Source: Treponema porcinum (GTDB taxonomy: Bacteria; Spirochaetota; Spirochaetia; Treponematales; Treponemataceae). From it: 64,000 bases of DNA. The stretch spans positions 1 to 64,000 of the forward strand of contig NZ_FUWG01000005.1 in assembly GCF_900167145.1 (NCBI RefSeq). Direction: 5' to 3'. A program made the translations under genes and the position numbers. The notes beneath the pieces are model-generated. The model was not told the DNA's origin. It saw nothing but the letters and a program-made list of their open reading frames with translations, and made no database searches. Positions 42,657-52,408 of this stretch are shown one piece after another (the first letter of the stretch is position 1; each line of letters starts with the position of its first letter).

Positions 42657-43641
42657 AATTCATTTTTTTAATTCAATCGCCGCAGAACCGAAAAAGCGCA
42701 CAACATTCCTTCTTGTTACTACGGTTCTTCTTGGAATTCTTTACATCGCATCGTTCATTCCGTCGCGTGCAAAAAACGGACATTCACCTGTGCCATCGGA
42801 AACTGTATTTTTAAACAAAAAATATGCGGACTCCGTAGTTGCGCTTGAAATATCAAAAAACGACACGGTTCTTTCAATATTACAGGACGGAGGACTCTGG
42901 ACGGGAGCAGTCAGATACGCAACGGAGCAGGGGGAGTCATCGGCTGTTTTTCCTGTGGACAAAACTGTCGTCAGGCGGATTATCCAGAACCTTCAGAAAA
43001 CAGTTACGCTGTACAAAGTTTCGGAAAAACTTTCACGCGAAAATTCCTACGGACTTATGCAGGAAAATTCCGTTACGATTTCCTACAGGACTAATGAAGG
43101 CGTCACCGCAAAAATTACCGTCGGGAACGAAGATTTTTCGCGGAGATTCCGCTACATCCAGATTGGAGAAGCGAATGTTATCTACAAAACTGATTTTGAA
43201 TTTGCAGAGCTTCTTCACGCAGAATCGCAGTTCTGGTATGACCCCTACGTAATTCCGCGTTCGCTTCTTTCTGCGCCATATACCGACATTCAGAAAATAC
43301 GGATTACAGCTGGCGGAACAAAAAAAACGTATGTTCCAAAAGGAACGGCCGCAGACGCAAAACTGCTTGAACTGAGGCACGGAGCAGTAAGCACTTCAAA
43401 AGAAGGATATTCAGACGAGCCTGTTTCCGTTATGGAAATTGAATTCGGACAGGGAGAATTCCTTACGCTTTCGTTCTATCAACGAATTTCCGGCGGCGCG
43501 CACGAAAAAAAGGAAAAGAATTTGGGCTCGGAGAACGCACTTTCCGATTATATCATTCGCTGTCATTCAAAGCCGCTTGACTACGCGTTCCATATAAGCA
43601 GCTGGACGTACGCAAAAATTATGGAAACGTTCGGACTGTAG
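42646..43641 (+). CDS. DUF4340-type exported protein
   Basis: The ATG at 42646 overlaps the end of the permease gene. The 331-residue protein has one N-terminal membrane helix (residues about 20-38) and an exported domain with the pattern SENSYGLMQENSVTISYRTNEGVTAKITVGNEDFSRRFRYIQIG, as in DUF4340 proteins. Those are regularly encoded beside GldG-type genes, and the context supports a role as a third component of that transporter. Function is not established. The gene ends 82 bases before the convergent CPBP gene. Confidence 0.75.
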   Translation: MKNKIHFFNSIAAEPKKRTTFLLVTTVLLGILYIASFIPSRAKNGHSPVPSETVFLNKKYADSVVALEISKNDTVLSILQDGGLWTGAVRYATEQGESSAVFPVDKTVVRRIIQNLQKTVTLYKVSEKLSRENSYGLMQENSVTISYRTNEGVTAKITVGNEDFSRRFRYIQIGEANVIYKTDFEFAELLHAESQFWYDPYVIPRSLLSAPYTDIQKIRITAGGTKKTYVPKGTAADAKLLELRHGAVSTSKEGYSDEPVSVMEIEFGQGEFLTLSFYQRISGGAHEKKEKNLGSENALSDYIIRCHSKPLDYAFHISSWTYAKIMETFGL

Positions 43642-43723
43642 GCGCCCCGGAAAAAATGCCGTCGGATGCAATTCGTTCGGCTTTCAGAGAAAAAATCAGG
43701 CGGAAATCACAGTTTCGTAAAAG

Positions 43724-44476
43724 TCAGAAGGCAGACAAAAGCATAAGGTTCAGAAGATTGTACAGGAAGTGTGCAATACAGCCCGGAACAAGAGAACCTG
43801 TTTTTTTAAAGCAGATTCGAAGGGTGCAGTAGCCGGCAGCACCGTTCAATACGGCAAAAAAACCTAAATAGCGGTGGGAAAAAGCAAAAACTGCGGCAGA
43901 AAAAAATTCTGATGCAAGGACACATCGTTTTTCAGTTTGGGAAGAAATTTCAGTTCCGCCGTAAATGTTTCCGGCGGCTTTTGAAACAACATTTTTTAAA
44001 AGAACGGAAAACGTTTCCGGAAGAAAAAAACGGTATACAGATTCTTCATAAAATGCCGCAAGAAGAAAGCATACTACGCATAAAATCCAGCCGGGGAATG
44101 ATTCAGGCATTATTACCTGCGCGGAAGTCCTGCCGTCCTCCGAAAAAGCCGCCGCAAACTGAAGCACCGCCGCGCATACGCAGAGTTCTCCGAATGCAAC
44201 AAGAACCGCACCTGTATTTATGGCAATTTTCATAGCACGGGGTGAATTTTTTTTACACGGATTTTTTTTCTCCGGCAAAATGCCGTACACGGATTTTACA
44301 GCATACAGTAAAGCGACAGAGAATGCAGTCTGAAATATATGAAGAAACAGAATATCCGGCTGAGAAAAATCAAGAACGGACTCCGATGACTCTCCCTGAA
44401 AAAGCGGCGGAAGCAGAAAAAATAAAAAAACAGCAGTAAACAGCACTGTCTGCAATAAAAAAGAACGTATTTTCAT
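43724..44476 (-). CDS. CPBP-family intramembrane metalloprotease
   Basis: A 250-residue protein with about seven helices. The conserved motifs of the Abi/CAAX-protease family are present: FYEESVYRFFLPE near 140 (E-E-x3-R), FAFSHRYLG near 195, and HFLYNLLN near the end. These metal-dependent membrane proteases act in protein maturation, regulation or bacteriocin immunity; the target here is unknown. It is divergent from the PilZ gene. Confidence 0.8.
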   Translation of the reverse strand: MKIRSFLLQTVLFTAVFLFFLLPPLFQGESSESVLDFSQPDILFLHIFQTAFSVALLYAVKSVYGILPEKKNPCKKNSPRAMKIAINTGAVLVAFGELCVCAAVLQFAAAFSEDGRTSAQVIMPESFPGWILCVVCFLLAAFYEESVYRFFLPETFSVLLKNVVSKAAGNIYGGTEISSQTEKRCVLASEFFSAAVFAFSHRYLGFFAVLNGAAGYCTLRICFKKTGSLVPGCIAHFLYNLLNLMLLSAF

Positions 44477-44523
44477 TTGATGGTTATTGTGATATTATAA
44501 ATACAAGGAGATTTTTTGTATAT

Positions 44524-45732
44524 ATGGTTTTGCCTGTAACTCTGTTGATTTTGACAGTCATCATTCTCATAGCGGTAAAAATCGGCCATATTTACAAGAA
44601 CAAAATCAATTTCTTTCTTGAAGGACTGAACAGGGGATTTTCAATTATTGAAGTAAGGACTCTTTGGCAATGTGCATCTGCCTGCGAACTGGCTGATCCT
44701 GTTTCGCTTTTTCTTTCACTTCCAGAACTCACAAAATGCATATCACAGATAAAGCATAAGGCAGAAGTACAGGCAAGCGAAAGCCTGCAAAAACTTCTTT
44801 CAAAACTTTATGATTTCAGGACAAAAACAGAAGCGGAAGCAGACAAAAAACGGGGACTTGATTCAACGCGTTCCCTTACGAACGGGCAGAAACTACGGAT
44901 TATTCTTCCGGGAAAAGGAGTTTTTGCATCCGAAATCGTAAATAACGGACGGGAAATCATAATCCGCATTCCGACCCAGCAGGGACAGATTACCGTAGAA
45001 GGGACAGAATGGATAGGAAAGACAATCAGCGTATATTTATGGAGAAAAGAAGATGCGCGCTACGTATTTGATACAGTAGTTACAAGGGAAGGGCTGTTTC
45101 TGGGAAAACCGAGCCTGTTCCTCCAGCATTCCGCAAATCTTGTCCGTACCCAGAAAAGGAACGCCGTACGCGCAAAGTGCCATATTTATTCGGACTTGTA
45201 TATCCTTACGGAAAAAACAATAAATTACAGCAAAGTTGAAACAAAACCCGGCTATAAATGCATTATTGAAGACATTTCAGAAAAGGGTGCGTTAATCAGA
45301 ATAGGCGGAAAGGGCGTTCCGAACATTCAGATACGCCTTCAGTTCCAGCTTCAGAACAAGCTTGTAGTAATGTTCGGCGTAATAAGGACAGTTGAATATA
45401 ACGAAGAACTCAAGCAGTCGCGCCTTCATTTTGAGTGCATTCACATTGACGACATAATGCGTAATCACGTTCTAAGCTACGTCTACAATATCCTTCCGCA
45501 GAGTGAAAAAGAGATTTTTGATGCACTTTCATACACTGATGAAGATGAAAAAGCCGATGCAGAATCTAAAGAAGATGAAAATCAAAATGAAACTGTTTCT
45601 GCACGAATGGAGCAGGAAGTAAGCAGTTCCATACCTGACTATAATACAATCAAGGATACAACAGAACCGGACGATGACTATTCAATAGAAATACCGGAAG
45701 ACGACTCAGACGATATGGAGGACACGCTATGA
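44524..45732 (+). CDS. PilZ-domain protein (YcgR-like), c-di-GMP receptor
   Basis: The 402-residue protein has one N-terminal membrane helix, a coiled region, a YcgR-like N-terminal domain (near 120-205) and a PilZ domain at about 210-320. The c-di-GMP-binding pattern is visible: RTQKRNAVR near 210 and EDISEKGALIRIGGKG near 245. The C-terminal 70 residues are acidic and disordered. YcgR-like proteins tune flagellar motors or exopolysaccharide. A GGAG box lies upstream. It overlaps the following HEAT-repeat gene by four bases. Confidence 0.85.
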   Translation: MVLPVTLLILTVIILIAVKIGHIYKNKINFFLEGLNRGFSIIEVRTLWQCASACELADPVSLFLSLPELTKCISQIKHKAEVQASESLQKLLSKLYDFRTKTEAEADKKRGLDSTRSLTNGQKLRIILPGKGVFASEIVNNGREIIIRIPTQQGQITVEGTEWIGKTISVYLWRKEDARYVFDTVVTREGLFLGKPSLFLQHSANLVRTQKRNAVRAKCHIYSDLYILTEKTINYSKVETKPGYKCIIEDISEKGALIRIGGKGVPNIQIRLQFQLQNKLVVMFGVIRTVEYNEELKQSRLHFECIHIDDIMRNHVLSYVYNILPQSEKEIFDALSYTDEDEKADAESKEDENQNETVSARMEQEVSSSIPDYNTIKDTTEPDDDYSIEIPEDDSDDMEDTL

Positions 45733-46898
45733 AACGAAATCTGACTATTACACTGTGCCTGGCCTTTTGTGCTATGCTGTCTGCGGAAGGAACGCCCAAC
45801 CAGAAAAAATTTATAAGAGGAAATCTTGCCGAAAAAACTGTTGCCGTTCGCGAAGCATCAGAATATGAAGCCGCAGAACTTTCGCGCAATGCCATACAAT
45901 TTGCCATAAATTACCGCGAGATTTTAGGAAAAGACCGCGATTTGTCGGCACTTGCAGTTGCCGGTGTCCTTTCATTACCGTCAGCATACGTAAAATCGCT
46001 TTCTGCAGAAGAAAAGACAGCCGTATCATCAGATTTTTACAAGCTGTATACGCTTTTTTCCGACGAAACGCTAAAAATCGCGGTTCTGAACCGTCTTTCC
46101 CTGTTACAGCTTCCTGGCGCGGAATTTGCTTCTCTTTTAAATAAATACGTACAGGGCAGCGATTTTCATTCTGCCTCTCAGGCGATGAATACAGCAGTAT
46201 TTTCTACGCTTGGAGTAATCGGCGGAAAAGAGTCTTTTCCGATTTTATTCGACTGTCTTGAACGGCAGGAGTATGCTTCCTATAACACGGAAATAAAAAA
46301 CGCAGTCATTCAGCTTATGGAAAAATCCGAAGCAGAAGTTATTGCATTCATACAAAACGGTACGCCGCAGCAATGCCGGAATCTGTTTGATTTATGCGTA
46401 AAAAATGAAAAAAATTCTTCAAAATTTAAGGCAGATATTGCCGAAAATGTCCTGTCCCGCACGATATATATAGTGGAGAATTCCAGCACTGCGGACGAAC
46501 AGCTGCTTATGCTTCAGGCAGAGGCATACAATCTTCTTGCAGAACAGAAATGGACGAGGGCTTCAAAAAAGGTAATACAATTCTATGATTTTTCAAAAAA
46601 ATTGTATGAAGAAAAGAAACTTTCGGACGCCCTGTTTTCAGATATTATCGCAAAACTGCCTGACATTGCTCCGCTTGACTGTGTTTCCGTGCTGTCTTCC
46701 TATCTGCATCAAATCAACAGGGCAAAGGAAACGGAAACAAACGTCCCGGCAGATGCTGTCATTCTCTCTATAATCCGCTCTTTGGGGGCTATTGGAGATA
46801 AGAATGCGTTTGACTCACTGCTTTCCGTTACTTACTACAACTATTCAGATTCCGTTATCAAAGCTGCCAGAGATGCTCTGGCAGGCTTGAAATGGTAG
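45729..46898 (+). CDS. Exported HEAT-like repeat protein
   Basis: The 389-residue protein begins with a signal peptide (MKRNLTITLCLAFCAMLS, cleavage near AEG). The remainder is alpha-helical with repeated units such as NAVFSTLGVIGGKESFPILFDCL-like and SIIRSLGAIGDKNAFDSLL, as in HEAT or Armadillo proteins. It is preceded by the PilZ gene and overlaps the ComEC-like gene by seven bases, indicating one operon. It is probably periplasmic and may bind another protein; no enzymatic motif is seen. Confidence 0.7.
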   Translation: MKRNLTITLCLAFCAMLSAEGTPNQKKFIRGNLAEKTVAVREASEYEAAELSRNAIQFAINYREILGKDRDLSALAVAGVLSLPSAYVKSLSAEEKTAVSSDFYKLYTLFSDETLKIAVLNRLSLLQLPGAEFASLLNKYVQGSDFHSASQAMNTAVFSTLGVIGGKESFPILFDCLERQEYASYNTEIKNAVIQLMEKSEAEVIAFIQNGTPQQCRNLFDLCVKNEKNSSKFKADIAENVLSRTIYIVENSSTADEQLLMLQAEAYNLLAEQKWTRASKKVIQFYDFSKKLYEEKKLSDALFSDIIAKLPDIAPLDCVSVLSSYLHQINRAKETETNVPADAVILSIIRSLGAIGDKNAFDSLLSVTYYNYSDSVIKAARDALAGLKW

Positions 46899-48187
46899 AA
46901 TGTTCAAAAAAATACAGACTGCGTCCGGTTGTTGCAGCGGCCGTTATATGCGCCGTTTTTTTGTATTCGGGAATAATTCCGGCTAAAAAAACGTGTTTTT
47001 ACGCCGGAATTATTCCAAAGGAAAACGTAACCGTCCTTAAAGGAAAAGTAGTTTCCAATCCTGTAAAAAACGCCTCGACAGGTTCATACATCTGCGACTT
47101 CAGGACGGAATACGCCGAATCAAAAACAAAGGGAATAAATGCTGAATGCAGGGGAACAGTGCGTCTTGTGCTGCCGCCTGCTTTTGTAGAAGCGTTTTTT
47201 CCAGGAAAACTGTACTCCCAGTCCGCCGCCGGCAGCCCCTCCGGCTCAGGCGCAGTTCTTTGCGACACAGGTGCCGTTCTTGAAGTAACAGGCGCTTTTT
47301 TCCGTAACGGTAACGGCGGAGAAGAAACGTTTTTAGCAAAGAACGTGAGGCAGCTTCCCTGTAATACGACGCTTTTTGGGAAAATCAGCCGCTTCCGTGC
47401 GCTGTTCAGGCTTAAGTTCAGGCGGATTATGTTTTACTGGAACGAAGCCGGCGGACTTTTTCTTGCACTTATATCGGGAATCAGGGAATATACAGACCAG
47501 TCTGCCGCAGACAGTTTCCGCCGGGCAGGGCTTTCGCACATTCTTGCACTTTCAGGAATGCACCTTTCGCTTTTTTCAGGAATTACGGCAAAAATCTCGC
47601 ATAAAACAGGAAAAAAGGCAGAATTTATTTTTCAGTTTGCGGCAATCGTTCTGTTCGTCTGGTTTGCAGGGCTTTCTCCGTCACTTTTCCGGGCGCTTTT
47701 ATGCAGTACTATAACGCTTTTTTGCAGTATGCTTCGCATAAAATCTTTAAAACCGCTTGATATTCTTTCAGCATCATTTCTTATTCACTGCGTGATTTTT
47801 CCGGCAGACGCATTTAAAACATCATTCCTGCTTTCCTACGGAGCCCTGCTTGGAATTCTGCTGTTCTCTGAATTTTTCACACGAATTCTGATACGGAATG
47901 TTCCGCCGTCTTGTGCATCTGCTATAGGAGCAAGTACCGGCGCACAATCATTTACCGCACCGATCAGCATAAAATGTTTCGGAACGTTCGCTCCAATCGG
48001 AATAATTGCTACAGCCGTCATTTCTCCGCTCATCATGTTTTTTATCTTAACCGGACTTTTTAGCCTTATTATAAGTTTTCTCTTTCCTTTTTTTGCTCCG
48101 GCTGCTGCATTTTTTATGAATCTAGTCTATACTGTCATTATAAAAAGCGTACGGTTTTTTGCCTGTGCGCCGGCTTTTTCATTCTAA
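46892..48187 (+). CDS. ComEC/Rec2-like channel protein without nuclease domain
   Basis: The 431-residue protein has a short DUF4131-like exported domain (residues 30-150) and a Competence domain with about eight helices, including the HILALSGMHLSLFSG block near 207-221. ComEC usually has a third, beta-lactamase-fold domain after the channel; here the protein ends at residue 431 directly after the helices. It may import DNA with a separate nuclease or have another role. It lies 14 bases before rsmA. Confidence 0.85.
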   Translation: MVECSKKYRLRPVVAAAVICAVFLYSGIIPAKKTCFYAGIIPKENVTVLKGKVVSNPVKNASTGSYICDFRTEYAESKTKGINAECRGTVRLVLPPAFVEAFFPGKLYSQSAAGSPSGSGAVLCDTGAVLEVTGAFFRNGNGGEETFLAKNVRQLPCNTTLFGKISRFRALFRLKFRRIMFYWNEAGGLFLALISGIREYTDQSAADSFRRAGLSHILALSGMHLSLFSGITAKISHKTGKKAEFIFQFAAIVLFVWFAGLSPSLFRALLCSTITLFCSMLRIKSLKPLDILSASFLIHCVIFPADAFKTSFLLSYGALLGILLFSEFFTRILIRNVPPSCASAIGASTGAQSFTAPISIKCFGTFAPIGIIATAVISPLIMFFILTGLFSLIISFLFPFFAPAAAFFMNLVYTVIIKSVRFFACAPAFSF

Positions 48188-48201
48188 ACAGAGGACAGAA
48201 T

Positions 48202-49086
48202 ATGAATTTACCGCACCCCGACTATAATTCTCCTGCGGAACTCAAGACTTTTCTTGATGCTAATAATATGGCGATGCAAAAAAAATTCGGGCAGAATTTT
48301 CTTATAAACGAGCAGGCCCGTATAAAAATAATTGATGCGCTTGAAATCACCGAAGGCACAAGCGTATGGGAAGTAGGACCTGGCTTAGGCTCAATGACTT
48401 CTGAAATTCTTAGAAGAGGCGCGCGCCTTACAGTTTTTGAAATTGACAGGGGATTTGCATCTCTTTTAAGGCAGTTTTTCAATGAATACATACAGAACGG
48501 CGCGCTCACAATAATTGAAGGAGATGTTCTTAAAACGTGGCAAACTGCTCTGACTCAGGGAAAGCCGGACAGATTTTTCGGAAACCTTCCGTACAATATT
48601 GCCGCCGCACTCATCGCAGACACTATCGAAAAAAACATCCGCTTTGACCGCGCCGTTTTTACCGTTCAGAAGGAAGTTGCCGCAAGGGCTATGGCAACCC
48701 CCGGAACGGAAGATTATTCGTCGTTTTCAATTCTGTGCCAGTGGGCATACAATCTTAAGCATATTATGGATCTTTCGGGCGGAAACTTCTGGCCAAAACC
48801 GAATGTAACTTCCAGCGCCTTTTCAATGACAATGAAACCAGATTTTCCCTGCTGCGACAATCCCGCACTTTTCGTAAAACTTCAGCGCGGACTGTTCTCT
48901 TCCAGACGCAAGAACATCAGAAACAACCTTTCCGCATTTTTATCTGACTCAGAAAAAGCGGCGGTGGCGCTGGAAAAGGCCGGTATAGAGCCGTCTGTAA
49001 GGGCGGAAACGCTCCCTGTAAAAACGCTTCTCCTGTTGTCCGACATAGTCAATGCTGATATAATACAAAACGGTATCAAAAAATGA
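48202..49086 (+). CDS. rsmA: 16S rRNA dimethyladenosine transferase
   Basis: The 294-residue enzyme dimethylates two adjacent adenines near the 3' end of 16S rRNA. Motifs seen: KFGQNFLIN at 28-36, WEVGPGLGSMTSEIL near 56-70, EGDVLKTW near 105 and the catalytic FFGNLPYNIAA near 124. The C-terminal RNA-binding part includes SSRRKNIRNNL. It overlaps the YggS gene by four bases. Confidence 0.95.
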   Translation: MNLPHPDYNSPAELKTFLDANNMAMQKKFGQNFLINEQARIKIIDALEITEGTSVWEVGPGLGSMTSEILRRGARLTVFEIDRGFASLLRQFFNEYIQNGALTIIEGDVLKTWQTALTQGKPDRFFGNLPYNIAAALIADTIEKNIRFDRAVFTVQKEVAARAMATPGTEDYSSFSILCQWAYNLKHIMDLSGGNFWPKPNVTSSAFSMTMKPDFPCCDNPALFVKLQRGLFSSRRKNIRNNLSAFLSDSEKAAVALEKAGIEPSVRAETLPVKTLLLLSDIVNADIIQNGIKK

Positions 49087-49790
49087 GCATTCAGAAAAAT
49101 CTAGAAACAGTTTTGGAAAATATACGATACTCAGAAAAAAAAGCCGGCAGACAGGAAAATTCAGTAAAACTGCTTGCGGTAAGTAAGTTTCACCCGGCTG
49201 ATGCCGTTCTTGAAGCAATAAAGGCAGGGCAGTGTATGTTCGGGGAAAACCGGGTTCAGGAAGCCGCCGCTAAATTCACTGAAATTCACAGGACTCACCC
49301 GGAAGCCGAACTTCATATAATCGGGCAGCTTCAGTCGAACAAGGTAAAAAAAGCCGTTCAGATTGCAAACTGCATAGAGTCAGCAGACAGAATAGAATTG
49401 ATAAAGGAAATTGAAAAACAGTGCGAAAAAATCAATAAGACAATAAAAATTCTGCTTGAAGTTCACACTGCGGAAGATTCCAAATCAGGTTTTGAGAATT
49501 TTGACTCGCTTGTCTCTGCCGTTCAGTTCATTGCAGACGGAAATACGCCTCACGTCATTCTGAACGGACTTATGACAATGGCGCCTTTTACAGATGATGA
49601 AGCGCTCATCAGAAAATCGTTCTCTACAGTCCGCCTTTATGCAGAACAAATACGGACAGCATTTCCGGAATTTACGTTGCCTGTTCTTTCAATGGGAATG
49701 TCAAATGACTATAAAATCGCCATAGAGGAAGGTTCTACGGAAGTACGCGTGGGAACGGCCATTTTCGGCGAACGGAATTATTCGGAATAA
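49083..49790 (+). CDS. YggS-family pyridoxal-phosphate protein
   Basis: The 235-residue protein is a PLP-binding barrel resembling YggS/PLPBP, involved in vitamin B6 homeostasis. It has the Schiff-base lysine block LLAVSKFHPADAV near 29, FGENRVQEAAAKF near 54, HIIGQLQSNKVKKA near 78, and the C-terminal SMGMSNDYKIAIEEGSTEVRVGTAIFGERNY. Length and motifs are typical. The stop is directly followed by the start of the next gene. Confidence 0.93.
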   Translation: MSIQKNLETVLENIRYSEKKAGRQENSVKLLAVSKFHPADAVLEAIKAGQCMFGENRVQEAAAKFTEIHRTHPEAELHIIGQLQSNKVKKAVQIANCIESADRIELIKEIEKQCEKINKTIKILLEVHTAEDSKSGFENFDSLVSAVQFIADGNTPHVILNGLMTMAPFTDDEALIRKSFSTVRLYAEQIRTAFPEFTLPVLSMGMSNDYKIAIEEGSTEVRVGTAIFGERNYSE

Positions 49791-50552
49791 ATGAAGAAAA
49801 AACTGATTGCGTCAATAATATGCCTTTCTCTTTTTGCGAACCTGACGCCTGTATTTGCCGCTGATACAAAATCAACGACGCCAGAACCATATGAAGAAGA
49901 TGAATTTCCGTCCTGGCTGAAGGATTTGCGGCGCGCAGAAATCATCACGCTTGGCGCAATGCCTTTTATTACGCTAAATACGTCGCTGTGCTATTCGTTC
50001 GGAAATTATGCGTTCCATAATTTTGACTCTGACTATTTTTTAAATCCGTTTGCGCAAGGTTCGGACACAAGCTCCTACACATCTGGGGAACAGGCCGGCA
50101 TTCTGCTTACGTCGCTTGGAATCTGTCTTGGAATAGGAATAACAGACTTTATCGTTCATTCGGTAAAACGCTCCAATCAGAAGAAAAAAATGCGCACTCA
50201 GAAAAAAGGAAATATAAACATTGAATCTGTAGCAGACGATCCGGAGGCAACGAAAATTCTTCCGCCGCCGGCAAATCAACAGCCTTTCGATGCGGACAAT
50301 AATGCAGGAGAAACAATAATCATTCCGCCTGATGAAATCCATACAGCCATTCAGAACGGAAGTTCCGCAGAAAGTACAGCGGAGAAAAATAAGACAGAAC
50401 TAACCGAAATAGATGCAGCCGGCAATGAATTTTTTGAAAAATCGCCTGAGTCAGAAGAAAATCAGCCGGAGTCAGGCTCTGTAAAAAGTGCAAAGAAAAC
50501 AAAAAAAGCACGGAAAATAAAAACAACGCAGGAAAATGTAACGGAAGAATAA
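49791..50552 (+). CDS. Exported protein of unknown function
   Basis: The 253-residue protein begins with a clear signal peptide (MKKKLIASIICLSLFANLTP, cleavage after VFA). It has two short hydrophobic segments (near 55-70 and 105-120) and a long, polar, low-complexity C-terminal half rich in Glu, Lys, Ser and Thr that ends in basic repeats. I do not recognise the family. It sits without gaps between the YggS and RluD-like genes, so it is part of the same operon. Confidence 0.65.
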   Translation: MKKKLIASIICLSLFANLTPVFAADTKSTTPEPYEEDEFPSWLKDLRRAEIITLGAMPFITLNTSLCYSFGNYAFHNFDSDYFLNPFAQGSDTSSYTSGEQAGILLTSLGICLGIGITDFIVHSVKRSNQKKKMRTQKKGNINIESVADDPEATKILPPPANQQPFDADNNAGETIIIPPDEIHTAIQNGSSAESTAEKNKTELTEIDAAGNEFFEKSPESEENQPESGSVKSAKKTKKARKIKTTQENVTEE

Positions 50553-51545
50553 ATGCCAGTCATTCATATAAAATTACCGCCGGATTTTCAAGACAGCATC
50601 CGGCTTGACCAGTACATTGCAACACTTAAAAACGGTATGAACCGCTCAAAACTTAAAGCCTGCGCACAGGAACTGCTCCTCAATGGAAAAAACGCAAAAT
50701 TATCCTCAAAAGTAAAAGCCGGTGACATTATCGACGTTTTCTGGGAAGAAAACATCCCGGAAAATATAGAACCGGAAAACATAACGCTGAACATCGTCTA
50801 CGAGGACGAAAATGTCACCATAATCAACAAACGGCAGGGAATGGTAACGCATCCTGCTGCCGGAAACTGGACGGGAACTCTTGTAAATGCGCTTCTTTTT
50901 TACTGGGGAAGGTCTGCCGTCCCACAGCTAAAGGAAGGAAGGAGTGAAGAAATCCTGCAGAAACGCCGTCCAGGAATCGTTCACCGCCTTGACAAGGACA
51001 CCTCCGGTCTTATAATTACGGCAAAGAACCGGGAAACAGAAGAATATTTAGGAAGACAGTTCAAGGACAGACTGCTTCAGAAGGAATATCTTTGTATTGT
51101 TTGCGGAAGACCTCCTGCATCGTCCGGAGACATAAAAACTCAGATAATACGCGATATGAAAAACAGACAGCGGTTCAAAGCCGTAACCGCAACAGAAGAA
51201 GGAAAATTCGCGCGCTCAATCTATCACTGCATAGCCTGTTTCGGGAAGTATTCGCTCATTCGCGTACGCATAAAAACAGGGCGCACGCATCAAATCAGAG
51301 TCCATATGCGATATATCGGCTGTCCGATTCTTGGTGACAAAATATACGGTAAACCGGATGCACTTTTTCCAGATGCAACGCTTATGCTTCATTCACGGCA
51401 GATGATTTTAAAGCTTCCCGGCGAACAGAAATACCGCAGGTTCAAGGCATCAATCCCGGAACGTTTTATAAAAATCCTGCGCGTCCTGAAAAAAACATAC
51501 CCGAAAGAAATAATGCCGAAGGTTCGCAGAGTATGCAGCAAATAG
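50553..51545 (+). CDS. RluA-family pseudouridine synthase, RluD-like
   Basis: The 330-residue enzyme has an S4 RNA-binding domain (RLDQYIATLKNGMNRSKLKA, residues 17-65), then NKRQGMVTHPA near 92-102 and the catalytic GIVHRLDKDTSGL near 145-157 (Asp 150). KTGRTHQIRVHM and GCPILGDKIYG follow. The arrangement is that of RluD/RluC, which modify 23S rRNA helix 69 or related sites. It overlaps the next RluA-type gene by 13 bases. Confidence 0.93.
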   Translation: MPVIHIKLPPDFQDSIRLDQYIATLKNGMNRSKLKACAQELLLNGKNAKLSSKVKAGDIIDVFWEENIPENIEPENITLNIVYEDENVTIINKRQGMVTHPAAGNWTGTLVNALLFYWGRSAVPQLKEGRSEEILQKRRPGIVHRLDKDTSGLIITAKNRETEEYLGRQFKDRLLQKEYLCIVCGRPPASSGDIKTQIIRDMKNRQRFKAVTATEEGKFARSIYHCIACFGKYSLIRVRIKTGRTHQIRVHMRYIGCPILGDKIYGKPDALFPDATLMLHSRQMILKLPGEQKYRRFKASIPERFIKILRVLKKTYPKEIMPKVRRVCSK

Positions 51546-52330
51546 AGATTGTTCATCCGCCTAAAGACAATGAGCCGTTTCTCGTCATAAATAAACCGGC
51601 AGGGCTTCCGTCTGCGCCACTTTCTCCCGATGACAAAAAAAACGCATTCTCCCAGTCCGCCACGCAGTTTCCTCAACTGCTTGAAGTCCGTAGCAGAAAA
51701 GAAATTGAACACGGACTCCTGCACCGTCTTGACACGCAGACTAGCGGGCTGCTCCTTATTGCCGCCACTCAGGAATGTTATGCTTTTCTTCAGGAGCAGC
51801 AGAAAAACAATCTTTTTCAAAAAACCTATACAGCAAAATGTGCCGTTCTCCCTGAAAATCCTGAAAAACTGTCTGGTTTTCCGGAAAAAACAGCCGGAAT
51901 GCAGGCTTTTAAAACAAATCCTCACCAGACGATAACGCTCTGTTCTTATTTCAGAAATTACGCAACCGGAAATAAAGAAGTCCGGCCTGTTACGCAGACT
52001 TCGGGAAAAGCCGCGCAAAAAAAATGCCGTTTCGATAAAAAATATGAAACGACAGTTACGGTCATCAAAAAAAAAGACGACATTCTGACTGCGGAATGTT
52101 CCATAACAGCAGGTTACCGCCATCAAGTCCGCTGCCATCTTGCCTGGCTTGGAATTCCTGTCATCAACGACAGACTTTACAATTTCCGGACAAGAACTCA
52201 GCCGGAATGTGAATGTTCAGCAGACGTAGGAACAGACGTAGATTTTTCCGGAATGCAGTTTTTCGCAACAGGCCTTTCCTTTATAAATCCCGCAACAGGC
52301 GAACGGATTTATTTTTCGATTGAGGTATAG
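51533..52330 (+). CDS. RluA-family pseudouridine synthase without S4 domain
   Basis: The 265-residue enzyme starts within the end of the RluD-like gene. It has VINKPAGLPSAPLS near 18-31 and the catalytic block HGLLHRLDTQTSGLLLIAA near 58-76 (Asp 65), then AGYRHQVRCHLAWLGIPVINDRLY late in the chain. It lacks the N-terminal S4 domain of its neighbour. It carries a long, Lys-rich middle insert. This is the third RluA-type gene in the window. Target RNA is unknown. Confidence 0.85.
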   Translation: MQQIEIVHPPKDNEPFLVINKPAGLPSAPLSPDDKKNAFSQSATQFPQLLEVRSRKEIEHGLLHRLDTQTSGLLLIAATQECYAFLQEQQKNNLFQKTYTAKCAVLPENPEKLSGFPEKTAGMQAFKTNPHQTITLCSYFRNYATGNKEVRPVTQTSGKAAQKKCRFDKKYETTVTVIKKKDDILTAECSITAGYRHQVRCHLAWLGIPVINDRLYNFRTRTQPECECSADVGTDVDFSGMQFFATGLSFINPATGERIYFSIEV

Positions 52331-52408
52331 GGAGAAGAAAAAAAACGCCTCCCTCTCAAAATCTTTATAAAACTCCCTTTATTGTTTTGCGGATTAGCAA
52401 TAATCGTG

